Position numbers and translations under genes: made by a program. A stretch of DNA of 64,000 nt, taken from NCBI GenBank assembly GCA_029880325.1, contig JAOUOP010000003.1, positions 1-64,000 of the forward strand. Direction: 5' to 3'. Positions 8,611-18,041 of the stretch are shown piece by piece. The DNA is from Myxococcales bacterium (GTDB taxonomy: Bacteria; Myxococcota_A; Polyangia; Polyangiales; JAFGIB01). The first letter of the stretch is position 1. Each line of letters begins with the position of its first letter. The notes beneath the pieces were generated by a model. The model was not told the DNA's origin and made no database searches. It saw only the letters and a list, made by a program, of their open reading frames with translations.

Positions 8611-9669
8611 ATGCTCAGCCCCACAGACGACATTCGTATCAAAGGCCTACGGCCACTGCTGCCCCCCGCGATTTTGATGGAGGAGATTCCCGCCAGCGAA
8701 CGGGCCTGCGGCGTGATCGCCGAGGCGCGCAAGAACATCGCCGCGGCCCTGCGCGGTGATGACGATAGGCTGCTGGTGGTGGTGGGTCCCTGTTCGATCC
8801 ACGATCCGAAAGCCGGGCTGGAATACGCCCAGCGGCTGGCCGCGGTGGCGCCCCGCTTTTCCGACGAGCTGCAGGTCGTGATGCGCGTCTACTTCGAAAA
8901 GCCGCGTACCACGATTGGCTGGAAGGGGCTCATCAACGATCCCCACCTGGATGACAGCTATGCGATCAACACGGGCCTGCGCCTGTCGCGTCGTTTTCTC
9001 GTGGATGTTACCGAACTGGGCCTGCCTGCCGGCACGGAATTTCTCGATCCCATCACGCCCCAGTTCATCGCCGACCTGGTGGCCTGGGGAGCCATCGGTG
9101 CGCGTACCTCCGAGAGCCAGGTCCACCGCGAGCTGGCCAGCGGTCTGTCGATGCCGGTGGGCTTCAAGAACGGCACCGACGGCACCGTGCAGGTGGCCAT
9201 CGACGGTATCGGTTCGAGCTTGCATCCCCACCATTTTCTGTCGGTCACCAAGCAGGGCGTCGCCGCCATCGTGGCCACCGCGGGCAATCCCGACTGCCAC
9301 GTGATCCTGCGCGGTGGCGGTGGCCGCGCCAACCACGACGCCACGAGCGTGGCGGAGGCGCTCCAAAGGCTCGAGGCGGCGAAGCTGCCGGCCCGCTTGA
9401 TGATCGACTGCAGCCACGCCAACAGCGGCAAGGACCACGAGCGCCAGCCCGGGGTCGTCGCCGAGGTGGCCGCGCAGGTTGCGGCGGGTCAGCGGGGTAT
9501 CTTCGGTGTGATGCTGGAGAGTTTTCTCGAGGATGGGCGCCAGGACCACGATGGGGGCGAGCCGCTGCGCTACGGTCAGAGCATCACCGATCGCTGCATG
9601 AGCTGGGCGCGCACCGAGCCGCTTTTCGAGCTGTTGGCCGACGCCGTGCGCAAGCGCCGCGCGGCGTGA
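8611..9669 (+). CDS. aroG: 3-deoxy-7-phosphoheptulonate (DAHP) synthase, class I
   Basis: A 352-residue cytoplasmic enzyme that condenses phosphoenolpyruvate and erythrose 4-phosphate in the first step of the shikimate pathway. The class I (AroF/G/H) signatures are all visible: [56 protein letters not shown] and QSITDRC. The length is normal for the family. Which allosteric class (Phe, Tyr or Trp) it belongs to cannot be told. The stop overlaps the start of the YyaL-like gene, so the two form an operon. The aroG symbol is a family label rather than a proven orthology. Confidence 0.92.
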   Translation: MLSPTDDIRIKGLRPLLPPAILMEEIPASERACGVIAEARKNIAAALRGDDDRLLVVVGPCSIHDPKAGLEYAQRLAAVAPRFSDELQVVMRVYFEKPRTTIGWKGLINDPHLDDSYAINTGLRLSRRFLVDVTELGLPAGTEFLDPITPQFIADLVAWGAIGARTSESQVHRELASGLSMPVGFKNGTDGTVQVAIDGIGSSLHPHHFLSVTKQGVAAIVATAGNPDCHVILRGGGGRANHDATSVAEALQRLEAAKLPARLMIDCSHANSGKDHERQPGVVAEVAAQVAAGQRGIFGVMLESFLEDGRQDHDGGEPLRYGQSITDRCMSWARTEPLFELLADAVRKRRAA

Positions 9670-12071
9670 TGAGGTTCACGGCACGCCGAGTTCACCGAGT
9701 TCACCGGCCGGGGTTGTGGGGCTTGCTGCTGCTTTTGCCTCCGCTGGCCTGTGAGCAGGAGCGTCGACAGCCACCTCCGGCGCCCGCGGCGATCGAGCCG
9801 CAAGTCGCGACCCGCGAAAGCGACCCGGCTTTGCCGGGCATCGCGCGGCCGGACGCGAAACTCACCGAAGCCCTGCGCCGCGCGGCCGACCCGGTGTTGA
9901 AGCGCGAGCGCCCGCGCAGCCATCACCTGCATCCCGACGGTCGCCCCAGGTACATAAACCGCCTGGTGCGTGAGGCCAGCCCCTACCTGTTGCAGCACGC
10001 TTTCAACCCGGTGAATTTCTTCGCCTGGGGCCCCGAAGCGCTACAGCGCGCACGCCGCCTGGACAGGCCGATCCTGCTGTCGGTGGGCTACTCCACCTGC
10101 CACTGGTGTCACGTGATGGAGCGGGAGTCCTTCGACGACGAGGAGATCGCGGCCTTCATGAATGCACACTTCGTATGCATCAAGGTCGACCGCGAACAGC
10201 GTCCGGATCTCGATAGCGTCTACATGACAGCCGTGAATCTGCTGACCGGCCGCGGCGGCTGGCCGATGACCGTGATGTTGACGCCCGAGCTGGAGCCCTT
10301 CTTCGGCGGCACCTATTTTCCGGCGCGGGACGGCGATCGCGGTGCCCGCCGGGGCTTTTTGACGATCCTGCGCGAGATGAGCGAGCGTTATCAAAGCGAC
10401 CGCGAGGGCGTGCTGCGCAACGCCGCCCAGGTCAGCAAGCGCCTGCGCGAGCTGAGCAAGCCGGCACCCGCCGCGGCGGTGGCGGGCAAGGAGGCGCTCG
10501 TGGCGGCGGCCCGGGGCCTTGCCCGGGACTTCGATGTCCAGTGGGGAGGCTTTGGGGGCGCACCGAAATTTCCCCAACCGGCGCGCTTGCGGTTTCTGCT
10601 GCGCTACGCGCGGCGCAGCGGCGATCCCGGGGCCCGGCGCATGGTCGAACACACGCTGCTGAAGATGGCCGACGGCGGCATCTACGATCAGGTCGGCGGC
10701 GGTTTCCACCGCTACTCCGTGGATGCACGCTTCTTGGTGCCGCACTTCGAGAAGATGCTCTACGACAACGCCCAGCTGGCCTTGGCCTACCTCGAGGGCT
10801 TTCAGCTGACGGGTAACCCGGAGTTTGCGCGCGTGGTGCGTGAGACGCTGGACTACGTGGCGCGGGAAATGGTTGCGCCGCAGGGGGGCTTCTACTCGGC
10901 CACCGATGCCGACAGCGATACCCCCGGGGGACACCAGGAAGAAGGCTACTTCTTCACCTGGTCGCCCGCGGAGATCGCGGATGCGCTCGGGCCCGAACTC
11001 ACGCCGGCAGCGCTGTCGTTCTATGGCGTCAGCTCCCGCGGCAACTTCGAGGGCCGCAACATTCTCCATCGGCCGCGTTCGGCTTCCGCGGTCGCCGCCG
11101 AGCTCGGAATCGGCGAAGGACAACTCGCGCAGCGCCTGCAGCAGGCGCGCCCCAGGTTGCTCCAGGCACGGAAAAGGCGCCCGGCGCCAGCCCGCGACGA
11201 CAAGGTGGTCACGGCCTGGAATGGGCTGATGATCGGCGCCTTCGCGCGAGCTTCCTTCGTGCTCGGGCGGCCTGACTATCTGCAGCGGGCCGAGCGCGCC
11301 GCCGACTTCATCCTCAAGACCCTGCGCGCTTCCTCCGGGCGGCTTGTGCGCAGCGCCCTGGGCGAGCGCGCCGGTGAACCGGGCTACCTCGAGGACCACG
11401 CCTTCATGGTCGAGGCGCTGCTAGAGCTCTTCGAGGCCAGTGCCGAACCCCGTTGGTTACGCGAGGCCATCGCCATTCAGAAAGAACTCGACGCTCACTT
11501 CTCCGATCCGGAAGCGGGGGGCTACTTCAGAACCAGCGATGACCATGAACGCTTGCTGGTGCGCGAAAAGCCCGACCACGACGGTGCCTTGCCCAGCGGC
11601 AACTCGGTGGCCGCCCTTTCGCTTTTGCGGCTTGCGGACCTGACCGCCGACATGACCTACCGGGCCCGGGCCGAGGCGGTCATCGCTGCGCTTTCGGCGC
11701 CGCTGTCGCGCGGTGGGGGGCTTGCTCGGCTGCTGCTCGCGCTGGATTACGCCACCGATTCGGCGCTGCAGGTGATCGTCGTGCATCCCGATGACTCCGA
11801 GCCGGCGCCACAGTTGCTCGAGCCGCTGCGACGGGGCTTTGCGCCCAATCGCGTGATGCTGGTGCTGTCGGAGGCGCAGGTCAGCGGCCTGCGCGAGCAG
11901 GTGCCGGTGCTCGCCGGCAAGGTTGCCATCGGCGGCAAGGCCACCGCCTACGTCTGTGAGCAGGGTCGCTGTGAGCTACCCACGAGCGATCCGAAAGCTT
12001 TCAGTCGCCAGCTGGCGCAGCACGTCAAGCTTCTCGCCGACGGCAACGATCCGCCGCCGCTTGCGCTTTGA
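9669..12071 (+). CDS. Thioredoxin-domain YyaL/SSP411-like lipoprotein (DUF255)
   Basis: An 800-residue protein with an N-terminal DUF255 thioredoxin-like domain (about 95-260) containing STCHWCHVM; the CxxC is at about 144-147. A long alpha/alpha barrel resembling N-acylglucosamine 2-epimerase follows. The family's biochemical role is poorly defined. Unlike most homologues it begins with a lipoprotein signal (LLLLPPLAC, Cys28), so it is probably periplasmic. The start at ATG 9669 overlaps the aroG stop by one base (TGATG); GTG 9666 is an alternative. Cotranscription with aroG is likely, but a shared pathway is not evident. Confidence 0.85.
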   Translation: MRFTARRVHRVHRPGLWGLLLLLPPLACEQERRQPPPAPAAIEPQVATRESDPALPGIARPDAKLTEALRRAADPVLKRERPRSHHLHPDGRPRYINRLVREASPYLLQHAFNPVNFFAWGPEALQRARRLDRPILLSVGYSTCHWCHVMERESFDDEEIAAFMNAHFVCIKVDREQRPDLDSVYMTAVNLLTGRGGWPMTVMLTPELEPFFGGTYFPARDGDRGARRGFLTILREMSERYQSDREGVLRNAAQVSKRLRELSKPAPAAAVAGKEALVAAARGLARDFDVQWGGFGGAPKFPQPARLRFLLRYARRSGDPGARRMVEHTLLKMADGGIYDQVGGGFHRYSVDARFLVPHFEKMLYDNAQLALAYLEGFQLTGNPEFARVVRETLDYVAREMVAPQGGFYSATDADSDTPGGHQEEGYFFTWSPAEIADALGPELTPAALSFYGVSSRGNFEGRNILHRPRSASAVAAELGIGEGQLAQRLQQARPRLLQARKRRPAPARDDKVVTAWNGLMIGAFARASFVLGRPDYLQRAERAADFILKTLRASSGRLVRSALGERAGEPGYLEDHAFMVEALLELFEASAEPRWLREAIAIQKELDAHFSDPEAGGYFRTSDDHERLLVREKPDHDGALPSGNSVAALSLLRLADLTADMTYRARAEAVIAALSAPLSRGGGLARLLLALDYATDSALQVIVVHPDDSEPAPQLLEPLRRGFAPNRVMLVLSEAQVSGLREQVPVLAGKVAIGGKATAYVCEQGRCELPTSDPKAFSRQLAQHVKLLADGNDPPPLAL

Positions 12072-12092
12072 GGCGTCGCGGTGGGGCCGTGT

Positions 12093-12665
12093 TCACAACC
12101 CCTTGGCGGCGGCGATCACGTTTTCGGCATCGACCGCCGGGTCGACCTTGGGCCAGACCTTGGCGATCTTGCCGTCGGGGCCCACCAGGAAGGTGACGCG
12201 CGAGGCGATGCCCTTGGCCCGGCTGGGCACGCCGAAGGCCGCCTGAAGCGCGCCGTCGGTGTCGGCCGCGAGCGGGAAGGGCAGTTTGTGATGGGCGCGG
12301 AAGGCGCGGTGGCTTTCGGCGTCGTCGCGGGAGACGCCGATGACGTGCACGCCCGCACTCTGCAGCTGCTCCCAGGCGTCGCGGAAGGCGCAAGCCTGCT
12401 TGGTACAACCGGGGGTTTCGTCCTTGGGGTAGAAGTAGACGGCGACTGGCTGGCCCTTCAGCTGCGAGAGCTTCAGCGCTTTTCCGTCGGCGGTCTCGGC
12501 CACCACCTCGGGGGCGGCGGCGCCGACGCTGAGCAGGCCGCCCTCGGCCGCGGCTTCGCCCTTGGAGGCGCCGCCGCAGGCCGAAGCCAGAAGCAGCAGC
12601 CAGAGGCTGCCGCCGAGCGCGGGGCCCGCGAGCCGAACTCGCGCTGTCGCAGCCAGCGCGTTCAT
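12093..12665 (-). CDS. bcp: Bcp-type peroxiredoxin, predicted lipoprotein
   Basis: A 190-residue thiol peroxidase that reduces H2O2 and organic hydroperoxides. An N-terminal lipoprotein signal (LLLLASAC, Cys30) is followed by the AhpC/TSA fold. The active-site loop reads YFYPKDETPGCTKQAC, giving peroxidatic Cys87 and a resolving Cys92 at the +5 position typical of Bcp/PrxQ. Most Bcp proteins are cytoplasmic, so the lipid anchor is notable. The start overlaps the glycyl-tRNA synthetase stop by ATGA. Confidence 0.88.
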   Translation of the reverse strand: MNALAATARVRLAGPALGGSLWLLLLASACGGASKGEAAAEGGLLSVGAAAPEVVAETADGKALKLSQLKGQPVAVYFYPKDETPGCTKQACAFRDAWEQLQSAGVHVIGVSRDDAESHRAFRAHHKLPFPLAADTDGALQAAFGVPSRAKGIASRVTFLVGPDGKIAKVWPKVDPAVDAENVIAAAKGL

Positions 12666-14167
12666 CCGGGCCGGATCCTCTCGTCGAGAAAGGCTCCGAC
12701 CTTGTCCAGGGCGATGCGCTGCTGGCCGGCGCTGTCGCGGTCGCGCACGGTGACGCTCTGATCCTTGGCCGTGTCGCCGTCGATGGTGAAGCAGTAGGGC
12801 GTGCCGATCTCGTCCATGCGCGCGTAGCGCTTGCCGATGTTCTGCTTGACGTCGAGTTGGACGCTGTGGCGCTCGCGAAGCTCGGCGTAGAGCTTGTGGG
12901 CGATCTCTGGCATGCCCTCCTTGTTGACCAGGGGGAAGATGCCGGCCTTGATCGGGGCCATGGCCGGGTGGAAATTCATGTAGACCTTGCTCGGCCGCGA
13001 TGGGTCTTCGGTATAGGCCTCGCAGAGCAGCGCCAGCACGCCGCGGCTCAGACCCGCCGCCGGCTCGATCACGTGGGGCATGTAGCTTTCTTTGCGCTCC
13101 TGGTCGAAGTAGGCCAGCTTGATCTTCGAGTGCTCCTGGTGGGCTTTCAGATCGAAGTCGGTGCGGTGGGCGACGCCCTCCAGCTCGCCGAAGCCCGGCG
13201 CGGTGAAGGGGAAGCGGTACTCGACGTCGAAGGTGCCCTGGCCTTCGCGCGCGTAGTGGGCCAGCTCGTCCTGGCCGTGGGGGCGCATCATCAGGTTGTC
13301 CGAGCGCAGCCCGATGCGCTGCCACCAGGTGGCCCGCCGCTCGCACCAGAACTCATGCCACTTCTGGGCTTCGTCGGCGTGGCAGAACCACTCCATCTCC
13401 ATCTGCTCGAACTCGCGCGAGCGGAAGATGTAGTTGCGCGGGGTGACCTCGTTGCGGAAGGCCTTGCCGATCTGGGCGATGCCGAAGGGCACCTTGACGC
13501 GGCTGGTGTCGACCACGTTCTTGAAGTTCAGAAAGATGCCCTGGGCGGTCTCGGGGCGCAGGTAGGCCACCGAGTCTTCGCTCTGAATCGCGCCCACGTA
13601 GGTCTTGAACATCAGGTTGAACTGGCGCGGCTCGGTCAGCGTCCCCGGGGTGCTGGCGTCAGGTCCCACGACCTTGGGCATTTCCTCGCGTGGTAGCTCG
13701 CTCAGGGGCAGCTGCTCGAAGTCGGCTTCGCTCTTGCCGCGGGCCAGCTTCTTGATGCGCTTGAGGGCCGGGGCCGGCTCGCCTTCCAGGAAGGCGAAGC
13801 GGGGCGCCTCGGGGTCGCTCTTGTGGCGCAGCACCTGCAGGTGGTCGTAGCGGTAGCGGGCCTTGCTCTCGCGGCAGTCGACCATCGGGTCGTTGAAGCC
13901 GCCCACGTGGCCCGAGGCCTCCCAGGCGCGCGGGTTCTGGATGATCGAGGTGTCGACACCGACGATGCTCAGGGGGTCGCCGTCGGGGCCGAGCGGCGGG
14001 CACAGCACCATCTCTCTCCACCAGGCGTCGCGGATGTTGTTCTTCAGCTCTACGCCCAGGGGGCCGTAGTCCCAGAAGCCGTTGATGCCCTGGTAGATCT
14101 CGCTGGCCGGAAAGATGAACCCGCGCCGTTTGCACAGCGCAACCAGGTCGTCCATCGATATCGTCAC
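12662..14167 (-). CDS. glyS: Glycyl-tRNA synthetase, homodimeric type
   Basis: A class II aminoacyl-tRNA synthetase of about 501 residues that charges tRNA-Gly. It shows the family start ALCKRRGFIFPASEIYQGINGFWDYGPLG, motif 2 around IGKAFRNEVTPRNYIFRSREFEQMEMEWF and the C-terminal anticodon-binding domain. It is the single-chain alpha2 form, not the alpha2beta2 GlyQ/GlyS form. The start is placed at GTG 14167 because GAGG lies 10 bases upstream; ATG 14155 is the next choice and loses only four residues. It is coupled to the downstream bcp gene by a 4-base overlap. Confidence 0.92.
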   Translation of the reverse strand: MTISMDDLVALCKRRGFIFPASEIYQGINGFWDYGPLGVELKNNIRDAWWREMVLCPPLGPDGDPLSIVGVDTSIIQNPRAWEASGHVGGFNDPMVDCRESKARYRYDHLQVLRHKSDPEAPRFAFLEGEPAPALKRIKKLARGKSEADFEQLPLSELPREEMPKVVGPDASTPGTLTEPRQFNLMFKTYVGAIQSEDSVAYLRPETAQGIFLNFKNVVDTSRVKVPFGIAQIGKAFRNEVTPRNYIFRSREFEQMEMEWFCHADEAQKWHEFWCERRATWWQRIGLRSDNLMMRPHGQDELAHYAREGQGTFDVEYRFPFTAPGFGELEGVAHRTDFDLKAHQEHSKIKLAYFDQERKESYMPHVIEPAAGLSRGVLALLCEAYTEDPSRPSKVYMNFHPAMAPIKAGIFPLVNKEGMPEIAHKLYAELRERHSVQLDVKQNIGKRYARMDEIGTPYCFTIDGDTAKDQSVTVRDRDSAGQQRIALDKVGAFLDERIRPG

Positions 14168-14247
14168 GTCCGCTTTACCTCGTCGGGCGGCGTGGTCGCT
14201 CCCCGCCGCGTAGGGTCGTGTCCATAGCACAGGGCCGGGCCGGCGTC

Positions 14248-14281
14248 GGCTTTATGTGGGGGCGGAGCTGCCGCCAAAGCC
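14248..14281 (-). terminator. Possible hairpin terminator after the Ser/Thr kinase gene
   Basis: Directly after the kinase stop, GGCTTT...AAAGCC forms an outer 6-bp stem and GGCGG...CCGCC an inner 5-bp stem with a 5-base loop. There is no clear U-tract, so termination strength is doubtful. Confidence 0.3.
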
Positions 14282-15976
14282 TCAGGAGTCCTCGTCGATG
14301 TAGCGGTCCCGGGCGCTCGGATGCTTGCTCTCCACCTCGTCGAGGGCCTGTTCGACGTCGCTGCGCATGCAGCTGTGGCAGTCCTTGAGGCTGAGGAAGC
14401 CGCAGCCCTTGCGCGGGCTCTTGTCCAGGCGGTCGAGCGGGATCACGTATTGGGCCGCGGGGGCCTTCTCCATTTCGCGGACCACCTCGCGGCGCCCCCG
14501 GCAGCCGTTGGCCTTTTCGAGCTTGGCGATCACGAGCAGCGGCTCGGGCACCGTGGGCTTGCCCTTGTAGGCCAGGACCTTCCTGGCGGCGTCGCGGCGG
14601 TCGCGCGCGCGGCTGCTCTCGAGCATGGTCTTGACCTCCTCGGCGATGGCCTCGGGCACCGGGGGGTCCGGATTGGCCACGGCCTCGACCGCCGCGACCG
14701 CGGGCTTGACCGCTTTTTCGGCGGCTTCAACCACGGTTTCGATGGCTTTGGCCGCGCCCTTGGCGGGCTCTTTGGCGGTGGCCGCAGGCCGTCCCTTGGC
14801 GGCGTCTGCGGTCTTGTCGTCGCTCCCGGAGAGGGCGAAGAAGAGCGCGATTGCCGCTGCGCCGCCGATCAAAATGTTCCGGCGCGTCTTGGGGGGTAGC
14901 GTCTGCCAGCGCGTCGTGGAGCGCTGCACCATGGGCTCGAGGGTGGAGCGCAGCTGGGGGACCAGCGTGCTGACGGCCGGGAACATACCGGTGCCGCGTT
15001 CGGAGTGGGCCAGGCTGCGCAGGGTGTCGCGAACCTCGCCGGCGTGATTGGGGCGATCCTCGATGGAGCGGGAGGTCAGCTGTTGGATCAGGGCGTCGAG
15101 GGGCTCGGGGATCGAGGTGTCGTCGAGGGTGGCGCGCAGGGTGGGCACCGACTCGCTCATCTGCCGGCTGATCACGGCGGTGACGTCGGGGCCGTCCCAG
15201 AGGTCGCGCCCGCTGATGCACTCCCACAGCACGACGCCGAGGGCGTAGAGGTCGGTGCGGTGATCGACGCGATCGCCCACGGCTTGCTCGGGGGCCATGT
15301 AGCCGGGGGTGCCCATCACGGTGCCGACCCGGGTCAGCTCGCGATTGGCCTCGGCGCCCTCGGGGGCGGGCGCGTCGCGGGGCGCCACGTGGGCGATGCC
15401 GAAGTCGAGCACCTTGGCCAGCTGGCTGCCGTCCTCGCGGCTCTCGACCAGGATGTTGTCGGGTTTCAGATCGCGGTGAATGATGCCCGCGGCACGCGCC
15501 GCCGACAGGGCGTCTGCGACCTGGGAGAGCAACAGGCAGGCCGTGCGCCAGGGTAGCGGCTGGCCCGTTTCCAGGATCGCGCGCAGGCTCTGGCCTCGCA
15601 CCAGCTGCATCACGAAATACGCCCCGCCCTCGGGCAGGGTGCCGTAGTCGATGGCGCTGGCCACGTGGGGATGCTCGAATTGGGCGGTGGCCATGGCCTC
15701 GCGGGCGAAGCGGGTGGCGACCTCACCATTGCCCGCCAGCTCGGCGCGGATCACCTTCAGCGCCACCTGCTTGTGCAGGGTCAGGTGCTCGGCGACGAAG
15801 ACGGCACCCATGCCACCCTCGCCCAGCAGGCGGATGATGCGATAGCGCCCGTCGAGTTCGCGATTGGTCCAGGTGCCCGGATCGTCGGGCTCGAAGCCGA
15901 GCGTCGGCGCCAGCGCTCCGGCCTCGACCTCGGCCACCGGCTCCTCTTCCGGCTGTTGCCCGTCGTCGGTCGGCAC
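14282..15976 (-). CDS. Hanks-type Ser/Thr protein kinase with a membrane segment
   Basis: A 564-residue transmembrane kinase. The catalytic domain (about 44-325) has the Gly loop LGEGGMG (51-57), Lys74, HRDLKPDN (167-174), DFG (191-193) and APE (228-230), so it should be active. One membrane helix lies at about 367-384, placing the Ala/Pro/Lys-rich 385-450 stretch and the C-terminal domain in the periplasm. That C-terminal domain has Cys residues in NGCRG, KGCG and DCHSCM, possibly disulfide-bonded or metal-binding. It is a PknB-like layout with an unfamiliar sensor. It is divergent from the acyl-CoA dehydrogenase gene; substrates are unknown. Confidence 0.9.
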   Translation of the reverse strand: MPTDDGQQPEEEPVAEVEAGALAPTLGFEPDDPGTWTNRELDGRYRIIRLLGEGGMGAVFVAEHLTLHKQVALKVIRAELAGNGEVATRFAREAMATAQFEHPHVASAIDYGTLPEGGAYFVMQLVRGQSLRAILETGQPLPWRTACLLLSQVADALSAARAAGIIHRDLKPDNILVESREDGSQLAKVLDFGIAHVAPRDAPAPEGAEANRELTRVGTVMGTPGYMAPEQAVGDRVDHRTDLYALGVVLWECISGRDLWDGPDVTAVISRQMSESVPTLRATLDDTSIPEPLDALIQQLTSRSIEDRPNHAGEVRDTLRSLAHSERGTGMFPAVSTLVPQLRSTLEPMVQRSTTRWQTLPPKTRRNILIGGAAAIALFFALSGSDDKTADAAKGRPAATAKEPAKGAAKAIETVVEAAEKAVKPAVAAVEAVANPDPPVPEAIAEEVKTMLESSRARDRRDAARKVLAYKGKPTVPEPLLVIAKLEKANGCRGRREVVREMEKAPAAQYVIPLDRLDKSPRKGCGFLSLKDCHSCMRSDVEQALDEVESKHPSARDRYIDEDS

Positions 15977-16149
15977 GGCCGCGAGGGTAACACGGGCGCG
16001 GGCCGATGACTGCCCTCATCACGTCAAATGTCTGAAAAGATTGGTCTTTCCCTGCCGTTTTGGTGGCTGCCGAGGGCCCGCGCAAGGGGGGCTAGGCAGG
16101 CGCGTTTGGCGTGCTACAAGCCATCCTGTGAATTGGAGGTAGTTCGCCC

Positions 16150-17949
16150 ATGCCCGCCTATAAAGCGTCCATTCGTGACATTCAGTTCGTGCTGCACGAG
16201 ATGCTCGAAATCGAGCAGCACTACGCCCGGCTGCCGGGTGGTGAGGGTCTCGGCCGTGAGACCATTGACGCCATGATCTCCGAGGTGGCCCGCTTCATGG
16301 AGCGGGTGGTGGCGCCGCTCAATCGCAGCGGCGACGAGGAGGGTTGCCACTGGTCGCCCGAGGGCGTGCGCACCCCGGCCGGCTTCAAGGAAGCCTACGA
16401 TCAGTATTACGAGAGCGGCTTCGGCTCGATCGCGACCGACGAGGCGTACGGCGGCCAGGGGTTGCCCCCGTCGCTGCGCACGGTGCTGTCGGAGATGGTG
16501 GGGGCGGCCAACTCGTCCTTTTCCATGTATCCGGGGCTGACGGCGGGCGCCATCGCGGCGATCCAGGACCACGGCAGCGAGGAGCAGAAGCAGGCCTATC
16601 TGCCCAAGATGAACGAGGGCGTGTGGTCGGGGACCATGTGCTTGACCGAGTCCCACTGCGGCACCGACCTGGGGCTCCTGCGCACCAAGGCCGAGCCCCT
16701 GGGCGACGGCAGCTATGCGATCACGGGTGAGAAGATCTTCATCTCCGCCGGTGAGCACGACCTGACGGAAAACATCATCCATCTGGTGCTCGCGCGCCTG
16801 CCCGACGCGCCCGCGGGCACCAAGGGCATCAGCCTCTTCATCGTGCCCAAGCTCGCCATCGACGAGCAGGGCAACGTCGGCGACAACAATGGTGTCCAGT
16901 GCGCGTCGCTCGAGCACAAGATGGGCATCAAGGCGTCGGCCACCTGCGTGATGGCCTTCGAAAATGCCCGCGGCGTGTTGTTGGGCGAGCCGAATAAGGG
17001 CCTGCGGGCGATGTTCACGATGATGAACCACGCGCGCCTGGCCACCGGCATGCAGGGCATGGCCCTGGGCGTGCTGAGTTTTCAGGGGGCGCTCGAGTAC
17101 GCCAAGGAGCGGCTGCAGATGCGCTCGCTGACGGGGCCCAAGGCGCCGGACAAGCCCGCCGACCCCATCATCGTGCACCCGGACGTGCGCCGCATGTTGC
17201 TGACCCAGAAGGTCATCGCCGAGGGGTCGCGGGCCATGGCCGGCTACTGCTCGATGATCTCGGACCTGGCGCTGCGGCTGCCCGAGACCGAGGAGGGCAA
17301 GCACGCCGAGGCTCAGCTCGAGCTGCTGACGCCGATCTGCAAGGCCTTCATGACCGACCTGGGTTCGGAGGCGTGCAACCTGGGTGTGCAGGTGTTCGGC
17401 GGCCACGGCTACATCCGCGAGCAGGGCATGGAGCAGATGATCCGCGACGGGCGCGTGCTCCAGATCTACGAGGGAGCCAACGGCATCCAGGCGCTGGATC
17501 TGCTGGGCCGCAAGGTGCTGGCCGACGGCGGCGCGCGCCTAAAGGGCTTCATCGGGCGCATCGAGGCGCTATGCGAGGAGCACCGCGGCGACGAGGAACT
17601 CAAGGAGTTCATCGAGCCCCTCGAGAGGCTGCATCCCGAGTGGGTTGGCCTCGTATCGGAGATCATGGAGCGGGCGCTGCAGAATCCGGACGAGGCGGGC
17701 GCCGCCTCCTACGACTTCCTCTCCTACAGCGGCTACGTCAGCTTTGCCTACTTCTTCGCCTGGTCGGCCGCGGTCGCCAAGCGCAAGCTGCGCGAGGGCA
17801 GCGACGAGGCCGCGTTCTACGAGGCCAAGCTGCTGACGGCGCGCTTTTACGTCAGGCGCATCCTGCCGCGCACTCGCGCGCTGGTGGAGACCATGCGCTC
17901 GAGTGCCTCGGATCTGATGGATCTGGACGCCGAGCACTTCAGCTTCTGA
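16150..17949 (+). CDS. Acyl-CoA dehydrogenase with C-terminal extension
   Basis: A 599-residue flavoenzyme that oxidises acyl-CoA to the trans-2-enoyl form. The core shows the FAD/substrate motif MCLTESHCGTDLG (163-175) and GGHGYIREQGMEQMIRDGRVLQIYEGANGIQ, where Glu441 is the likely catalytic base. About 130 residues follow the core. This long form is typical of the FadE/DmdC-like group (3-methylmercaptopropionyl-CoA dehydrogenase relatives); the real substrate is unknown. AATTGGAGG lies upstream of ATG 16150. It stands alone with no beta-oxidation neighbours here; a second, shorter ACAD lies at 45-46 kb. Confidence 0.9.
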   Translation: MPAYKASIRDIQFVLHEMLEIEQHYARLPGGEGLGRETIDAMISEVARFMERVVAPLNRSGDEEGCHWSPEGVRTPAGFKEAYDQYYESGFGSIATDEAYGGQGLPPSLRTVLSEMVGAANSSFSMYPGLTAGAIAAIQDHGSEEQKQAYLPKMNEGVWSGTMCLTESHCGTDLGLLRTKAEPLGDGSYAITGEKIFISAGEHDLTENIIHLVLARLPDAPAGTKGISLFIVPKLAIDEQGNVGDNNGVQCASLEHKMGIKASATCVMAFENARGVLLGEPNKGLRAMFTMMNHARLATGMQGMALGVLSFQGALEYAKERLQMRSLTGPKAPDKPADPIIVHPDVRRMLLTQKVIAEGSRAMAGYCSMISDLALRLPETEEGKHAEAQLELLTPICKAFMTDLGSEACNLGVQVFGGHGYIREQGMEQMIRDGRVLQIYEGANGIQALDLLGRKVLADGGARLKGFIGRIEALCEEHRGDEELKEFIEPLERLHPEWVGLVSEIMERALQNPDEAGAASYDFLSYSGYVSFAYFFAWSAAVAKRKLREGSDEAAFYEAKLLTARFYVRRILPRTRALVETMRSSASDLMDLDAEHFSF

Positions 17950-18041
17950 GCGCGGACCCGGTCCGGCACTTGCGTGACGGCCCGCGCATGCGGAAATAAT
18001 CCCGGGCCGAGCCGCCCACGCCGCGGGCCTGTGCTCGCGGC

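Noticed and set aside
16114..17406. 430-residue frame antisense to the acyl-CoA dehydrogenase
   Set aside because: Composition is His/Arg/Gly-skewed and no family fits; the plus-strand ACAD is unambiguous.
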